A stretch of DNA of 64,000 nt from Streptococcus sp. 29896 (lineage in GTDB: Bacteria; Bacillota; Bacilli; Lactobacillales; Streptococcaceae), in the NCBI RefSeq assembly GCF_032594915.1, contig NZ_CP118733.1, positions 1-64,000 on the forward strand, read 5' to 3'. The position numbers and the translations under genes were made by a program. The notes under the pieces are model-generated. The model made no database searches, was not told the origin of the DNA, and worked only from the letters and a program-made list of their open reading frames with translations. Shown here piece after piece: positions 40,908 to 50,355 of this stretch (position 1 is the first letter of the stretch; the number at the start of each line of letters is the position of its first letter).

Positions 40908-42326
40908 ATGTTATTATTCTCAACAATTTTAAATATTGATGAATCTTTAACTCACGATAAATTTATTGAGTTAGTGATTAAATGGAATCAAGGTAGCCCC
41001 CATACAGATAATGTTATTTCAGGGATTAATTGGTGTGGAGAGCGAAATATTAAATTCACCGACAAAAATTTATGGCTAGATATTCAGGAGTATCGGAATA
41101 AGAATATAATTGCAGTTCGTTTTGAAAAAAATGAAAATGGAATTATATGGGATACTGACTATGTTATGAATTTTGATACGATGAAAATGTCGGTTATTCT
41201 TGATAGAAGTTTCACAGATAGTGCAGAAGAGATTACCTATTCTTTTGCGACCCCGTATTTTATAACTCTGTTAATTAGAGAGGGGTATTTAAAAGATGAT
41301 AAGGAATTAAAAATAAGTGATGTTCCAATTGAAATCACTGAAAAAAATATTCAAGACTTAGCTTCAATCATTAATGGTGATTCTGATTTTAGACTCCCGG
41401 TTGTGTATGTTTCAAAAACAAGTAGCAATCAATTTCCGTTGGATGTTTGTAAATTAGCTCGAACACTAAAAGGAGTTGCACATGTTTTTGTTCAAAATAC
41501 AACTAGTACTAATTCGCAATTAAGAGAGCTATGCAATGGTAAGAATGATTATTCGGGAGCTGTGGGGATTTATTTTCCAAACCAAGTAATTCCAAATAAG
41601 CGCTTCATATATAGCAGCTATCAAAATGGAAATATTTCGCTCCGTAATAGAATAGTAAATTCAGTTCTAAATTACCATAATACATTGAAAATCGATGTAT
41701 TATCAACCTGGCAAGGTGTCAATAATGCGTTGTTATATGATAAGTTGCAAAGTCAAAAACAAAAAAGAAATGCGGCGTTAATAGAGAAAAAAGATACCGA
41801 ATCAATACTAGAAGAGTTTGATGAAGAATTGAAGGCATTAGAATTAAAAGTTAGGGAATTGACTCAGCGGAACGACAGGTTAATTTTTGAAAATCAAAGT
41901 TTAAAAGCGAAGGTCGGTTTACAATCAGGAACTTCTGTAATTGATATGGGAGCTGAGGAGGAATTTTTTGTAGATGAGGTAAAAGAGTTTATTTTATCAG
42001 TATTGAATAGTAATTTAGATAAAATGAATCCAGATTCCAGACGGTTTACAATTATATCTGACATTGTTGCTTCGAATAATTTTCAAGCATTATTGGAAGA
42101 AAAAAGTAATACTGTTAAGGATTTACTAAGTAACTATACAGGAATGACTACAAAATTAAGAAATTCTTTAAAAAATTTAGGATTTGATATACGAGAAGAA
42201 GGGAAACATTATAAGTTAATCTATTTTGGAGATAATCGCTATACGTTTACAATTGCAAAAACACCTAGTGATAAAGGCAGAGCTGGAAAAAACAATGTTT
42301 CTACGATTAACAAAAAAATTTTTTAA
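40908..42326 (+). CDS. Uncharacterised accessory protein with coiled coil and HicA-like C terminus
   Basis: This 472-residue protein has no name I can give. Its layout is an N-terminal beta-rich region (1-150), a block RLPVVYVSKTSSNQFP...LARTLKGVAHVFVQ (about 162-195), a coiled coil (about 285-335), a helical part, and a C-terminal LKNLGFDIREEGKHYKLIY...RYTFTIAKTPSDKGRAGKN tail. The tail resembles the small alpha/beta fold of HicA-type proteins, where a Gly-Lys/Ser-His sits in the same place; that is a weak analogy. The gene is AT-rich, has its own promoter and terminator, and sits between purH and cell-wall genes. A defence role is possible but unproven. Confidence 0.65.
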   Translation: MLLFSTILNIDESLTHDKFIELVIKWNQGSPHTDNVISGINWCGERNIKFTDKNLWLDIQEYRNKNIIAVRFEKNENGIIWDTDYVMNFDTMKMSVILDRSFTDSAEEITYSFATPYFITLLIREGYLKDDKELKISDVPIEITEKNIQDLASIINGDSDFRLPVVYVSKTSSNQFPLDVCKLARTLKGVAHVFVQNTTSTNSQLRELCNGKNDYSGAVGIYFPNQVIPNKRFIYSSYQNGNISLRNRIVNSVLNYHNTLKIDVLSTWQGVNNALLYDKLQSQKQKRNAALIEKKDTESILEEFDEELKALELKVRELTQRNDRLIFENQSLKAKVGLQSGTSVIDMGAEEEFFVDEVKEFILSVLNSNLDKMNPDSRRFTIISDIVASNNFQALLEEKSNTVKDLLSNYTGMTTKLRNSLKNLGFDIREEGKHYKLIYFGDNRYTFTIAKTPSDKGRAGKNNVSTINKKIF

Positions 42327-42338
42327 TATCAATTTATA

Positions 42339-42362
42339 GGCTCGTTGAAAGCGAGTCTTTTT
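42339..42362 (+). terminator. Terminator of the orphan gene
   Basis: GGCTCG and CGAGTC pair around TTGAAAG and run into TTTTT. Confidence 0.75.
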
Positions 42363-42590
42363 GATTTCACTTCAATAAAAATGCACAATTACCTGATTTA
42401 TTTGGAATTTCTGGCTAGTTTCTTTTTGTAACAAATATAACGAATTAGTGACAAATGTGTTGGTGAGATGTCAAAAAATGTCGAGTCTAAGTCAGAAACT
42501 ACAGTTGGGTTAAATCAGGCTAGAAAGCATTGAATTTCAGGAAAGTTTCAGTTACTATTAGAACCATCAAACAGAAAAGAAGGTTTCGAT

Positions 42591-43637
42591 ATGAAATGGA
42601 ATAAACGAATTTTTTTAGCATCAACAATGGCTCTGACTATGTTCTCGAGTCAAGTGAAGGCTGACACCTTGAATTGGACGCCACGTTCGGTAGATGAGAT
42701 TTCAGCTGATATTATTGCAAGTGGTAGTAAGGAAACCTACACCATTCAGTACGGTGATACGCTGAGTACAATTGCGAATGCAATGGCGATTGATATGGAA
42801 GTGTTAGCCAAAGTTAATCAAATTACGAACCTAGACTTGATTTTCCCAGATACTGTATTGACGACGACCTTAGATGCCAATCATCAGGTTACAGAGATTG
42901 AAATTGTGACGCCTGCGCCAGAAAATCCGCAGGAAACCGTTGAAGCGACGGTTGATTTGCAAATGAATGAGGTTGTTATTGAAAGCAAGTCCAATAAAGT
43001 GGTTGTCGAAAATAAGACAGTTGATTTGAATCAAGTAGAAGTGACAACGGATGCGAGCGAAGAAGAGGCTGCAGAGCCAAGTTCAACGGAAGCACCGACG
43101 GTAGAGACTGCAACAGAAGAGCAAGAAGCTTCTGTGGAGACTCCTGTTGCTCAAGTAGCTCCCGCCACTGAAGAGCGTGCGCCGGCTACTGTTGCATCGA
43201 CTGATAGCTTTACTTCACAAGAAGCAGCAACGACATCGTCATCTACTTCGACAACAACTGCAACAAATACAATCATCAGTTCAAGCGCTGAAAATGCAGG
43301 TTTGCAAGCGCACGTCATTGCTTATAAAGATGAAGTGAAGGCTCTCTTTGGGCTGACTACTGTTGGTGGTTACCGAGCTGGTGATTCTGGAGACCATGGT
43401 TCAGGTTTGGCCCTTGATTTTATGGTTCCCGAGAGTTCAAGCCTTGGAGATCAGATTGCTGAGTATAGTATTGCCAATATGGCTTCGAAGAAAATTTCCT
43501 ATATCATTTGGAAGCAGCGATTTTACTCACCATTTGCCAGCATTTATGGCCCTGCCTATACCTGGAATTTGATGCCTGATCGTGGTAGCATTACAGAAAA
43601 TCACTATGACCACGTCCATGTTTCCTTTAATCAATAA
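42591..43637 (+). CDS. Sip-like surface/secreted protein with LysM domain
   Basis: This 348-residue protein parallels the group B streptococcal surface immunogenic protein Sip. It has a signal peptide cut after VKA (about 24), a LysM peptidoglycan-binding domain at about 50-88 (YTIQYGDTLSTIANAMAIDM), a long acidic Thr/Glu/Ala linker, and a C-terminal domain (ENAGLQAHVIAYKDEVKALF, YRAGDSGDHGSGLALDFM, ITENHYDHVHVSFNQ) with conserved Asp-His and His-x-His residues like those of metal-dependent peptidoglycan-active domains. Sip's enzymatic role is not settled. It converges on the CHAP gene across a shared terminator. Confidence 0.85.
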   Translation: MKWNKRIFLASTMALTMFSSQVKADTLNWTPRSVDEISADIIASGSKETYTIQYGDTLSTIANAMAIDMEVLAKVNQITNLDLIFPDTVLTTTLDANHQVTEIEIVTPAPENPQETVEATVDLQMNEVVIESKSNKVVVENKTVDLNQVEVTTDASEEEAAEPSSTEAPTVETATEEQEASVETPVAQVAPATEERAPATVASTDSFTSQEAATTSSSTSTTTATNTIISSSAENAGLQAHVIAYKDEVKALFGLTTVGGYRAGDSGDHGSGLALDFMVPESSSLGDQIAEYSIANMASKKISYIIWKQRFYSPFASIYGPAYTWNLMPDRGSITENHYDHVHVSFNQ

Positions 43638-43639
43638 TC

Positions 43640-43664
43640 AAAAAAGCTCCAAGGGAGCTTTTTG
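43640..43664. terminator. Bidirectional terminator between convergent wall genes
   Basis: AAAAAGCTCC-AAG-GGAGCTTTTT is symmetrical with A and T runs on both sides and serves both genes. Confidence 0.85.
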
Positions 43665-45074
43665 TTATGGGTAAATGTATCCTGTGACACCATCAGCAAC
43701 AGGATTGAACCAACCACGGTAGTCGTTGATATTTTGGTTGTAATTGTAGTTTGATTCCCTAACTCGAATGCGCGTTGTACTAGAAACCTCTGTTACGACC
43801 GCTACGTGTCCATAACCCCCTCCAGTCCAGACAGCGATAGCACCAACACGTGGTGTTGTACCAGTCTGAAAGCCAGCATTTCGAGCTGAAGAAAGCCATT
43901 GTTTCGCATTTCCCCAATAGTTGCCAACCCAAGGAGCAAGTTGCTTCGCCCCCCAGGTACACTGTCCCACAGGATATTTGTTTGGGGTATAGTTTTGGAT
44001 AGTGGCTGGTTTGGGATTTGTAATAGAGACAGAGTTAGCGATGTATCCTACTCTGCTATTGTCTTGGTAAGTAATATAGACGTGGTTTTTATAGGTCCCT
44101 GTTTTATAACTATGTTCAGCATAGTCAATATTTGCAGTATATTCTCCATTTACATTTGTTGGCGTGCGCCATTTAATATTACTTTGATTGGCTTCAGACC
44201 AAGTTGCAATCTCTACCTTTTTTATTCTTTTCGAAAATTCTTTTTCACGAATCTTAATAGAATAGGTTCCTTTTTGTTGGTTGATATTTAAGACTGTAAT
44301 GTCAGGTTTTTCGATGTTGGGGAGTTGATTGCCAGCGATTTGAATTGAGGTTCCAGATTTGCCCTGAAGTTGAGAAGTCCTTGTTTTGGAATAGATATGG
44401 AGATGGTATTTCCCAGTTTCAAAATTATGATTTTTAAGTGGAATATCCAGGGAGAAAATTCCATTTGTTTGCCTTGCTGCACTGTACCAAATAATGTCAT
44501 CTTGACCAGCTAAGTCAGTCCATGTTGGTACCCTGATTTCAGTAACCTCGCTGGGGATATTAGAAATTGAGACATGTAAATATCCAGGTTTGTCAACAGA
44601 CAGTTTTGTCTGATAATGCGATGTGATAGGAGTCATTACTTCAGCTTGTTTAAATGTGTGTGACATGGGAACTTGCCCATTTAAAGAGCCTCCATCCGTT
44701 CGAGTATATAGATGAATGTGGTACAGACCGGCGATATTCTTGTGATTACTAAAATCTACGTCCACAAAGAATTTCCCAGACATATCTTTTTTGGCTGAGT
44801 ACCATTTAATATCATCTTGTCCATTCTCATCAGACCAAATAGGTACTAAAACTTCGACGACATTCTGAGGGATGTTTTCAATTAGTACACTGAATCGCCC
44901 AGCATCGGATGGTTTTACTGTCATCACCGGAGCGCTATTGGTTGCTGTATTTTCAATCTGCCCGACTGTAGTTGCTGGGGTGCTTGTATCGCTAGTGGCA
45001 TGGGCGACAGATACTGAAAGTAGACTGGCAGCTAGGATAGCTGTTGAACATAAAAATGATGTGTATTTTTTCAT
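43665..45074 (-). CDS. Secreted CHAP-domain protein with three GBS Bsp-like repeats
   Basis: This 469-residue protein is the only intact minus-strand gene in the window. It has a signal peptide (about 1-26, ending AHA), three Bsp-like repeats of about 90 residues (each with a V/I-P-x-W-[ST]-[DE] turn, a [DN]-I-[KI]-W segment and an HIHLYTR/HLHIYSK-type strand), then a C-terminal CHAP domain ([12 protein letters not shown]...[10 protein letters not shown]) nearly matching that of PcsB. The catalytic Cys and His are present. It is probably a peptidoglycan amidase/endopeptidase acting in the wall. AGGAGG precedes its ATG. It diverges from purD over a 126-base gap. Confidence 0.88.
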   Translation of the reverse strand: MKKYTSFLCSTAILAASLLSVSVAHATSDTSTPATTVGQIENTATNSAPVMTVKPSDAGRFSVLIENIPQNVVEVLVPIWSDENGQDDIKWYSAKKDMSGKFFVDVDFSNHKNIAGLYHIHLYTRTDGGSLNGQVPMSHTFKQAEVMTPITSHYQTKLSVDKPGYLHVSISNIPSEVTEIRVPTWTDLAGQDDIIWYSAARQTNGIFSLDIPLKNHNFETGKYHLHIYSKTRTSQLQGKSGTSIQIAGNQLPNIEKPDITVLNINQQKGTYSIKIREKEFSKRIKKVEIATWSEANQSNIKWRTPTNVNGEYTANIDYAEHSYKTGTYKNHVYITYQDNSRVGYIANSVSITNPKPATIQNYTPNKYPVGQCTWGAKQLAPWVGNYWGNAKQWLSSARNAGFQTGTTPRVGAIAVWTGGGYGHVAVVTEVSSTTRIRVRESNYNYNQNINDYRGWFNPVADGVTGYIYP

Positions 45075-45092
45075 TTTTTTACCTCCTACCTA

Positions 45093-45169
45093 ATTGTTCG
45101 GTAAAAATTGAGAAAAAAGAAAAAAATCCAAGTAAATTATGATAAACTGAATATTTCTGTTAAAATAAG
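45093..45169 (+). promoter_or_regulatory. PurBox and extended -10 of purD
   Basis: ATTGTTCGGTAAA (45093-45105) is the complement of TTTACCGAACAAT and matches the PurBox AWWWCCGAACWWT at all but one base. TGTTAAAAT at 45158-45166 is an extended -10. The box centre lies about 75 bases before the predicted start, the activating position known for Lactococcus purD. The same gap drives the divergent CHAP gene. Confidence 0.65.
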
Positions 45170-45200
45170 AGTGTAAAATCCGTTTTTGAGGTGTGAAAAA

Positions 45201-46463
45201 ATGAAACTTTTGGTTGTTGGGTCTGGTGGTCGTGAACACGCTATAGCAAAGAAAATGTTAGAGTCTGAACGGGTGGGACAGGTCTTTGTTGCTCCTGGTA
45301 ATGACGGAATGACCTTGGACGGTATCGAGTTGGTCAACATCGGAATTTCCGAACATTCCGCTCTCATCAACTTTGCCAAGGAAAATGATATTGCTTGGAC
45401 TTTTGTTGGTCCAGATGATGCTTTGGCAGCAGGTATCGTTGATGATTTTGAACAGGCTGGGCTAAAAGCTTTTGGCCCGAGTCGTCTAGCCGCGGAGCTG
45501 GAGTGGTCAAAAGACTTTGCCAAACAAATCATGGTCAAATACGGCATTCCAACAGCAGCCTTTGGCACATTTTCCAACTTCGAAGAAGCCAAAGCCTACA
45601 TCGAAGAGCAGGGGGCTCCAATCGTGGTCAAGGCGGACGGCTTGGCACTGGGCAAGGGCGTAGTCGTGGCAGAAACCGTCGAGCAGGCTATCGATGCGGC
45701 ACGGGAGATGCTCTTGGACAACAAGTTCGGCGACTCGGGTGCCCGCGTGGTCATCGAGGAGTTCTTGGCGGGCGAGGAGTTTTCCCTCTTTGCCCTGGTC
45801 AATGGCGACCAGTTCTATATCCTGCCGACAGCCCAGGACCACAAGCGTGCCTTTGACGGCGACCAAGGTCCCAACACAGGCGGTATGGGGGCTTACGCTC
45901 CTGTTCCCCACCTGCCTCAAAGCGTGGTAGATACAGCGGTTGACACCATTGTCAAGCCTATTCTGGACGGCATGATTGCGGAAGGGCGGTCTTATATGGG
46001 CGTGCTCTATGCTGGTTTGATTCTGACCGACCAAGGTCCCAAGGTTATCGAGTTCAACGCCCGTTTTGGCGACCCAGAAACTCAGATTATCCTGCCTCGT
46101 CTGACCTCCGACTTTGCTCAGAACATCGACGACATCCTCCACAAACGTCCTACACAGCTGACTTGGCTGGAAAGCGGCGTGACGCTGGGTGTAGTCGTGG
46201 CTTCAAACGGCTACCCACTGGACTATGAGAAAGGTGTGGAGTTGCCAGCGAAGACTGAGGGCGACATCACGACCTACTATGCAGGGGCTCGTTTTGCGGA
46301 AAATAGCAGAGCACTGCTATCAAACGGGGGTCGGGTCTATATGTTAGTCACCACAGCAGACACCGTCCAAGAAGCCCAAGAAAAAATTTACTCGGAGTTG
46401 AAGAAACAAGACACGACAGGCCTCTTTTATCGGACAGATATTGGAAGTAAGGCCGTGAAATAA
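45201..46463 (+). CDS. purD: Phosphoribosylamine-glycine ligase
   Basis: PurD (GAR synthetase) joins glycine to phosphoribosylamine. The 420-residue ATP-grasp protein has KLLVVGSGGREHAIA at the start, VVKADGLALGKGVVVA near 145 and EFNARFGDPETQ near 285. I start it at the ATG at 45201, 7 bases after GAGGTG; a TTG at 45186 precedes that site. It heads the second purine arm, purD-E-K. Confidence 0.96.
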   Translation: MKLLVVGSGGREHAIAKKMLESERVGQVFVAPGNDGMTLDGIELVNIGISEHSALINFAKENDIAWTFVGPDDALAAGIVDDFEQAGLKAFGPSRLAAELEWSKDFAKQIMVKYGIPTAAFGTFSNFEEAKAYIEEQGAPIVVKADGLALGKGVVVAETVEQAIDAAREMLLDNKFGDSGARVVIEEFLAGEEFSLFALVNGDQFYILPTAQDHKRAFDGDQGPNTGGMGAYAPVPHLPQSVVDTAVDTIVKPILDGMIAEGRSYMGVLYAGLILTDQGPKVIEFNARFGDPETQIILPRLTSDFAQNIDDILHKRPTQLTWLESGVTLGVVVASNGYPLDYEKGVELPAKTEGDITTYYAGARFAENSRALLSNGGRVYMLVTTADTVQEAQEKIYSELKKQDTTGLFYRTDIGSKAVK

Positions 46464-46488
46464 GGGATAAAGAAAAGGAAAGACAAGC

Positions 46489-46977
46489 ATGAACATTCCA
46501 ATTTCCATCATCATGGGCTCTAGTTCCGACTGGAAAACCATGAAAAAAGCAGCCGATGTGCTGGACAAATTTGGCGTAGCCTATGAAAAGAAAGTGGTAT
46601 CTGCCCATCGCACGCCAGACCTTATGTTCCGTCATGCTGAGGAAGCGCGTGGCCGTGGCATCAAGGTCATTATCGCAGGAGCGGGTGGTGCGGCTCATTT
46701 GCCAGGTATGGTGGCAGCTAAAACAACCCTGCCTGTTATCGGTGTCCCTGTCCAGTCTCGTGCCCTCAGCGGTGTGGATTCGCTCTATTCTATTGTGCAA
46801 ATGCCAGGTGGCGTACCTGTTGCGACCATGGCAATCGGTGAAGCAGGTGCGACCAATGCGGCTCTGACAGCTCTTCGCATTCTCTCCATTGAAGACCAGA
46901 CTATCGCGGCTCAGCTGGTAGAATTTGCCAAGGAGCAGGAAAAAATTGCGGAGGCGATGACAGATGACCTCATCTAA
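46489..46977 (+). CDS. purE: N5-carboxyaminoimidazole ribonucleotide mutase
   Basis: PurE class I rearranges N5-CAIR, made by PurK, to CAIR. The 162-residue protein has [12 protein letters not shown] near 6-17, SAHRTPDLM near 38-46 and [26 protein letters not shown]. It overlaps purK by 14 bases, in line with their consecutive reactions. Confidence 0.96.
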   Translation: MNIPISIIMGSSSDWKTMKKAADVLDKFGVAYEKKVVSAHRTPDLMFRHAEEARGRGIKVIIAGAGGAAHLPGMVAAKTTLPVIGVPVQSRALSGVDSLYSIVQMPGGVPVATMAIGEAGATNAALTALRILSIEDQTIAAQLVEFAKEQEKIAEAMTDDLI

Positions 46978-48037
46978 GACAATCGGAATTATCGGCGGCG
47001 GTCAGCTGGGGCAGATGATGGCTATTTCTGCTATTTACATGGGTCACAAGGTCATCACGCTGGATCCTGCAGCGGACTGCCCAGCTTCCAAGGTCAGCGA
47101 GGTTATTGTCGCTCCCTATCACGATGTGGCGGCCCTCAAACAGTTGGCGGAGCGGTGTGATGTCCTGACCTACGAGTTTGAAAATGTCGATGCCGACGGA
47201 CTGGACGCGGTCATCAAGGACGGCCAGCTCCCTCAAGGGACAGACCTCCTTCGCATTTCTCAGAACCGCATTTTTGAGAAGGATTTTTTGGCAAAAAAAG
47301 CTGGCGTGCAAGTCGCCCCCTACAAAGTCGTCACTTCTAGCCTAGACCTAGAAGGGCTGGACCTCAGCAAAAACTATGTCTTAAAGACAGCGACTGGGGG
47401 CTATGATGGACATGGTCAGAAGGTTATTCGAGAAGATGCGGACTTGGTAGAAGCCAGCCAACTAGCCAACTCTGCCGAGTGTGTTTTGGAAGAGTTTGTG
47501 AATTTCGACCTGGAAATCTCCGTCCTTGTGTCTGGGAATGGCTCCGACTACACCGTCTTTCCTGTGCAGGAAAATATCCACCGCAATAATATTCTTTACA
47601 AAACCATTGTGCCTGCCCGTATTTCTGATGAACTTGCTGAAAAAGCCAAAACTATGGCTATGCAAATCGCAGACAAGCTCCATTTAGCAGGTACCCTATG
47701 TGTTGAAATGTTTGTGGCAAGGCAGGATATTCTGGTTAACGAAATTGCCCCTCGCCCACATAATTCAGGACATTATTCTATTGAAGCCTGTAATTTTTCA
47801 CAGTTTGATACCCATATCCGAGGTATTTTAGGGTTGCCTTTACCTCCGATTCGTCTGCTTTCACCAGCCGTTATGATCAACGTCCTCGGACAAGACATGG
47901 AAGCAGTTCAAACCTTTCTTCGAGAAAATCCTACCGCCCATCCCCACTTTTATGGTAAACTAGAAGCAAAGCACAATCGCAAAATGGGACACGTGACAGT
48001 GTTGGGGGATAAGCCAGATGGAGTTGAAGAATTCTAG
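46964..48037 (+). CDS. purK: N5-carboxyaminoimidazole ribonucleotide synthase
   Basis: PurK uses ATP and bicarbonate to form N5-CAIR from AIR. The 357-residue ATP-grasp protein has [17 protein letters not shown] near 6-22, [13 protein letters not shown] near 139 and [19 protein letters not shown] near 262. It starts inside purE. It is followed 12 bases later by an AT-rich accessory gene rather than by purB. Confidence 0.96.
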   Translation: MTSSKTIGIIGGGQLGQMMAISAIYMGHKVITLDPAADCPASKVSEVIVAPYHDVAALKQLAERCDVLTYEFENVDADGLDAVIKDGQLPQGTDLLRISQNRIFEKDFLAKKAGVQVAPYKVVTSSLDLEGLDLSKNYVLKTATGGYDGHGQKVIREDADLVEASQLANSAECVLEEFVNFDLEISVLVSGNGSDYTVFPVQENIHRNNILYKTIVPARISDELAEKAKTMAMQIADKLHLAGTLCVEMFVARQDILVNEIAPRPHNSGHYSIEACNFSQFDTHIRGILGLPLPPIRLLSPAVMINVLGQDMEAVQTFLRENPTAHPHFYGKLEAKHNRKMGHVTVLGDKPDGVEEF

Positions 48038-48049
48038 GAAGAAGTAAAA

Positions 48050-48970
48050 ATGAGCGAGTTTTATAAAAAGCGTATTTATTATTATAATAATTGGCCGATT
48101 GTTGATAAATTTGAGGCAGAGAGTGAGTATTTTGATTTAGTACAACAAATTAAAAAATCTCAGAGAATATTTATTCCGTTTACTCTGCTAGATTGTGATG
48201 AAAAAAATTTCAATATTGCCCTTTCTTTCATAATTGATGCTTTGGAATATATAGAAACTAAACCTAACCATTCGTTTGAATTTATGTTCAAAAGTTTTGA
48301 TAATATCTCTAAAAAATTATATTCTGATAATAAAAGTGAAACTAATAATATAACAGAAGTAATAAGATGGTTGTCAAGTTACTTAGATAATATTTTTAGT
48401 ACTGATCACAACTTATCTAAAGCATTTGAAAAACTTATAAGTATAATTCCGCTTAAGTCATGTCAATATTTATATCTTAAGATTAGTGAGAGAGATAGTA
48501 GAGTGAGAGCTCGTTTAAGGACTAACACTACTTTTAATAATCAAGTAATTGAAAATATAAGTATGAAGTATGGGAGTCCTGATTTTTCTAAATATGAAGC
48601 TTCTATAAGGAAGCCAAGTTTGCTTTACAAGAGATATCTTTTAAATGGGAAAACATTCTCAATTGGTAGTACTAGTTTCAATTTAAATCATGAAGAAGTA
48701 ATTTTCCTTTTATTATCAGGTTATATTTATTCGTTACGTAATGATAGTTTACATGGAAGTAATATGTCAATTACAAAAAGTAGTAAGACTAGTTTGGCAA
48801 CTTATGCAAATAGTTTCTTTGCATTCATGTTTCTTTACTATATAGTAATGATAATCTTTATTGAGAGATACTACCATGGTACTACAGAACAATATAGTCG
48901 TTTGGTAGAGAATATGGAGATTAATTGTCGTTCATATACTAAAATGTTCGGTAAAATATTGGATAATTAA
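48050..48970 (+). CDS. Accessory HEPN-motif protein A, between purK and purB
   Basis: No named family is recognised. The 306-residue, AT-rich gene encodes a mostly helical protein whose C-terminal half contains GYIYSLRNDSLHGSNMS. R230-N-x3-H235-G is the R-x4-H motif of HEPN domains, of the Apea-like kind, many of which are RNases in defence and toxin systems. A hydrophobic helix follows (ANSFFAFMFLYYIVMIIFI). AGGAAG precedes its ATG, 12 bases after purK. It is followed 33 bases later by another HEPN-motif gene; the pair probably works as a unit transcribed with the purine genes. Confidence 0.65.
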   Translation: MSEFYKKRIYYYNNWPIVDKFEAESEYFDLVQQIKKSQRIFIPFTLLDCDEKNFNIALSFIIDALEYIETKPNHSFEFMFKSFDNISKKLYSDNKSETNNITEVIRWLSSYLDNIFSTDHNLSKAFEKLISIIPLKSCQYLYLKISERDSRVRARLRTNTTFNNQVIENISMKYGSPDFSKYEASIRKPSLLYKRYLLNGKTFSIGSTSFNLNHEEVIFLLLSGYIYSLRNDSLHGSNMSITKSSKTSLATYANSFFAFMFLYYIVMIIFIERYYHGTTEQYSRLVENMEINCRSYTKMFGKILDN

Positions 48971-49003
48971 TGTAAGAATTTTAAATTAGTTGAGGGATGC
49001 AAG

Positions 49004-50320
49004 ATGAATGCAAATTATATGTTAAAGTGTACGACGTGTAACTCATTAATGAGACTAAGAGTACAAGCTGGTTATTATAATTGGATTCCATTTGCATATG
49101 AATGTCCTGAATGTAAAGTGATGTGTAGAGGTGAGGTGTTAATAAATTCACAAGTATCTCCAGTAGATAAGAAAGGAGATGTTTTAGATAATTTATGGAA
49201 TTGTAAGCGGATAAAAGATGATGAATTTGATGTAGATGATGTAGGGTATGTGATTCAGCTTTCAACAGAATTATATACCGATAAAATGTTGAAATCAGCA
49301 GGAAGTATGCACCAGATAATTCATTTGTCACCTCATATGCAATATGCAGTGTCTGGTGCAGGGGAAAAAAGTGAGCAACTACAACAATTTGTTAAAGAAT
49401 TTCTGACTAATATTCGACCGAAATCGGAACTTTATACATCATTTTGGGATTTATATGAAAAATCTCCAACTTATCTTCATAAAAGAAAAAAAGAACTTAA
49501 TTTATTGAGTAAAAAAGAGAAGAAGCATAAGAAGGTGAATGAGTCAGATAAAATTTCATTTCTACAGGATGTTGTATATAGAGATATTAGAGAGAGTGAA
49601 TATTATAATAACATTGCTCGGAAAGTGCTAGGTCAATTGGAGACAATAAGAAAAAAGCATTATAGAGAATATAATGAATTATTTAGTTTTGTAAAAAAAG
49701 ATTATGGGTCCTACGTAAAAAAAATATATACTGTTACTTCTAACTTTCTGAATTATTATAATTATATTTTGCCTGTAATGCTCAATGAAATTGTCGGAAC
49801 ATTTCCAATTGATGAGATAAAGGCTAAATGGGGAATTGCTCAAACTGATTTTGAGACTATCAAAAAGTATTATTCTGACAATTACGAGGATTTAAAGGAT
49901 TTAATATTGATTATTATATTAATGAATAATATCAGTAATAGAGGTAAAATAAATAAATTTCATTCGGAGTTTTATACTCAATTTCCTAAAGTAGTGGAAC
50001 CTGTAGAAGAAGACTTAGAAAATTTTAATAACAAAATAAAAAATGTAGGTAACAGAATTAAAGTTCTTCTTTTTGATGAAAGTAACAATGAATTTCTTAA
50101 ACGAATATTTGATAATGAAGTCAGAAATAGCATAGATCATAGGGACTACTCTTACGATGCTAATGAGCAAAAAATAAGTTTTCAAAATAAAACAGATACG
50201 AAAGAATTGTATTTAATTGAATTTGGATGCACGCTGTTTTACGGATTTATTTATGCAAATATCTTGTGGGATGCTCTTATGTATATTGCAAATGAATCTG
50301 ACCTAATAGAATTCAAATAA
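49004..50320 (+). CDS. Accessory zinc-ribbon and HEPN-motif protein B
   Basis: This 438-residue protein is not a family I can name. It opens with a zinc ribbon: C9-x2-C12 and C34-x2-C37. A helical middle with Lys-rich segments (KKRKKELNLLSKKEKKHKK near 160-180) follows. The C-terminal part carries DNEVRNSIDHRDYSYD, with R374-N-x3-H379 matching the HEPN R-x4-H motif. GAGGG lies before the ATG. Paired with the HEPN-motif gene upstream, both AT-rich and both wedged between purK and purB. I infer an RNA-targeting defence or toxin function; no antitoxin is obvious unless one of the pair serves as such. Confidence 0.65.
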   Translation: MNANYMLKCTTCNSLMRLRVQAGYYNWIPFAYECPECKVMCRGEVLINSQVSPVDKKGDVLDNLWNCKRIKDDEFDVDDVGYVIQLSTELYTDKMLKSAGSMHQIIHLSPHMQYAVSGAGEKSEQLQQFVKEFLTNIRPKSELYTSFWDLYEKSPTYLHKRKKELNLLSKKEKKHKKVNESDKISFLQDVVYRDIRESEYYNNIARKVLGQLETIRKKHYREYNELFSFVKKDYGSYVKKIYTVTSNFLNYYNYILPVMLNEIVGTFPIDEIKAKWGIAQTDFETIKKYYSDNYEDLKDLILIIILMNNISNRGKINKFHSEFYTQFPKVVEPVEEDLENFNNKIKNVGNRIKVLLFDESNNEFLKRIFDNEVRNSIDHRDYSYDANEQKISFQNKTDTKELYLIEFGCTLFYGFIYANILWDALMYIANESDLIEFK

Positions 50321-50355
50321 TAATGTAGAAGATTAATTAAAGGAGTAAACAAAAA

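Noticed and set aside
42420-42590. Possible WalR box before the Sip-like gene (TGTAAC near 42427)
   Set aside because: The second half-site does not occur at the required 5-base spacing.
45507-46142. Minus-strand frame of 211 codons within purD
   Set aside because: Antisense shadow of a highly conserved gene, with no start signals.
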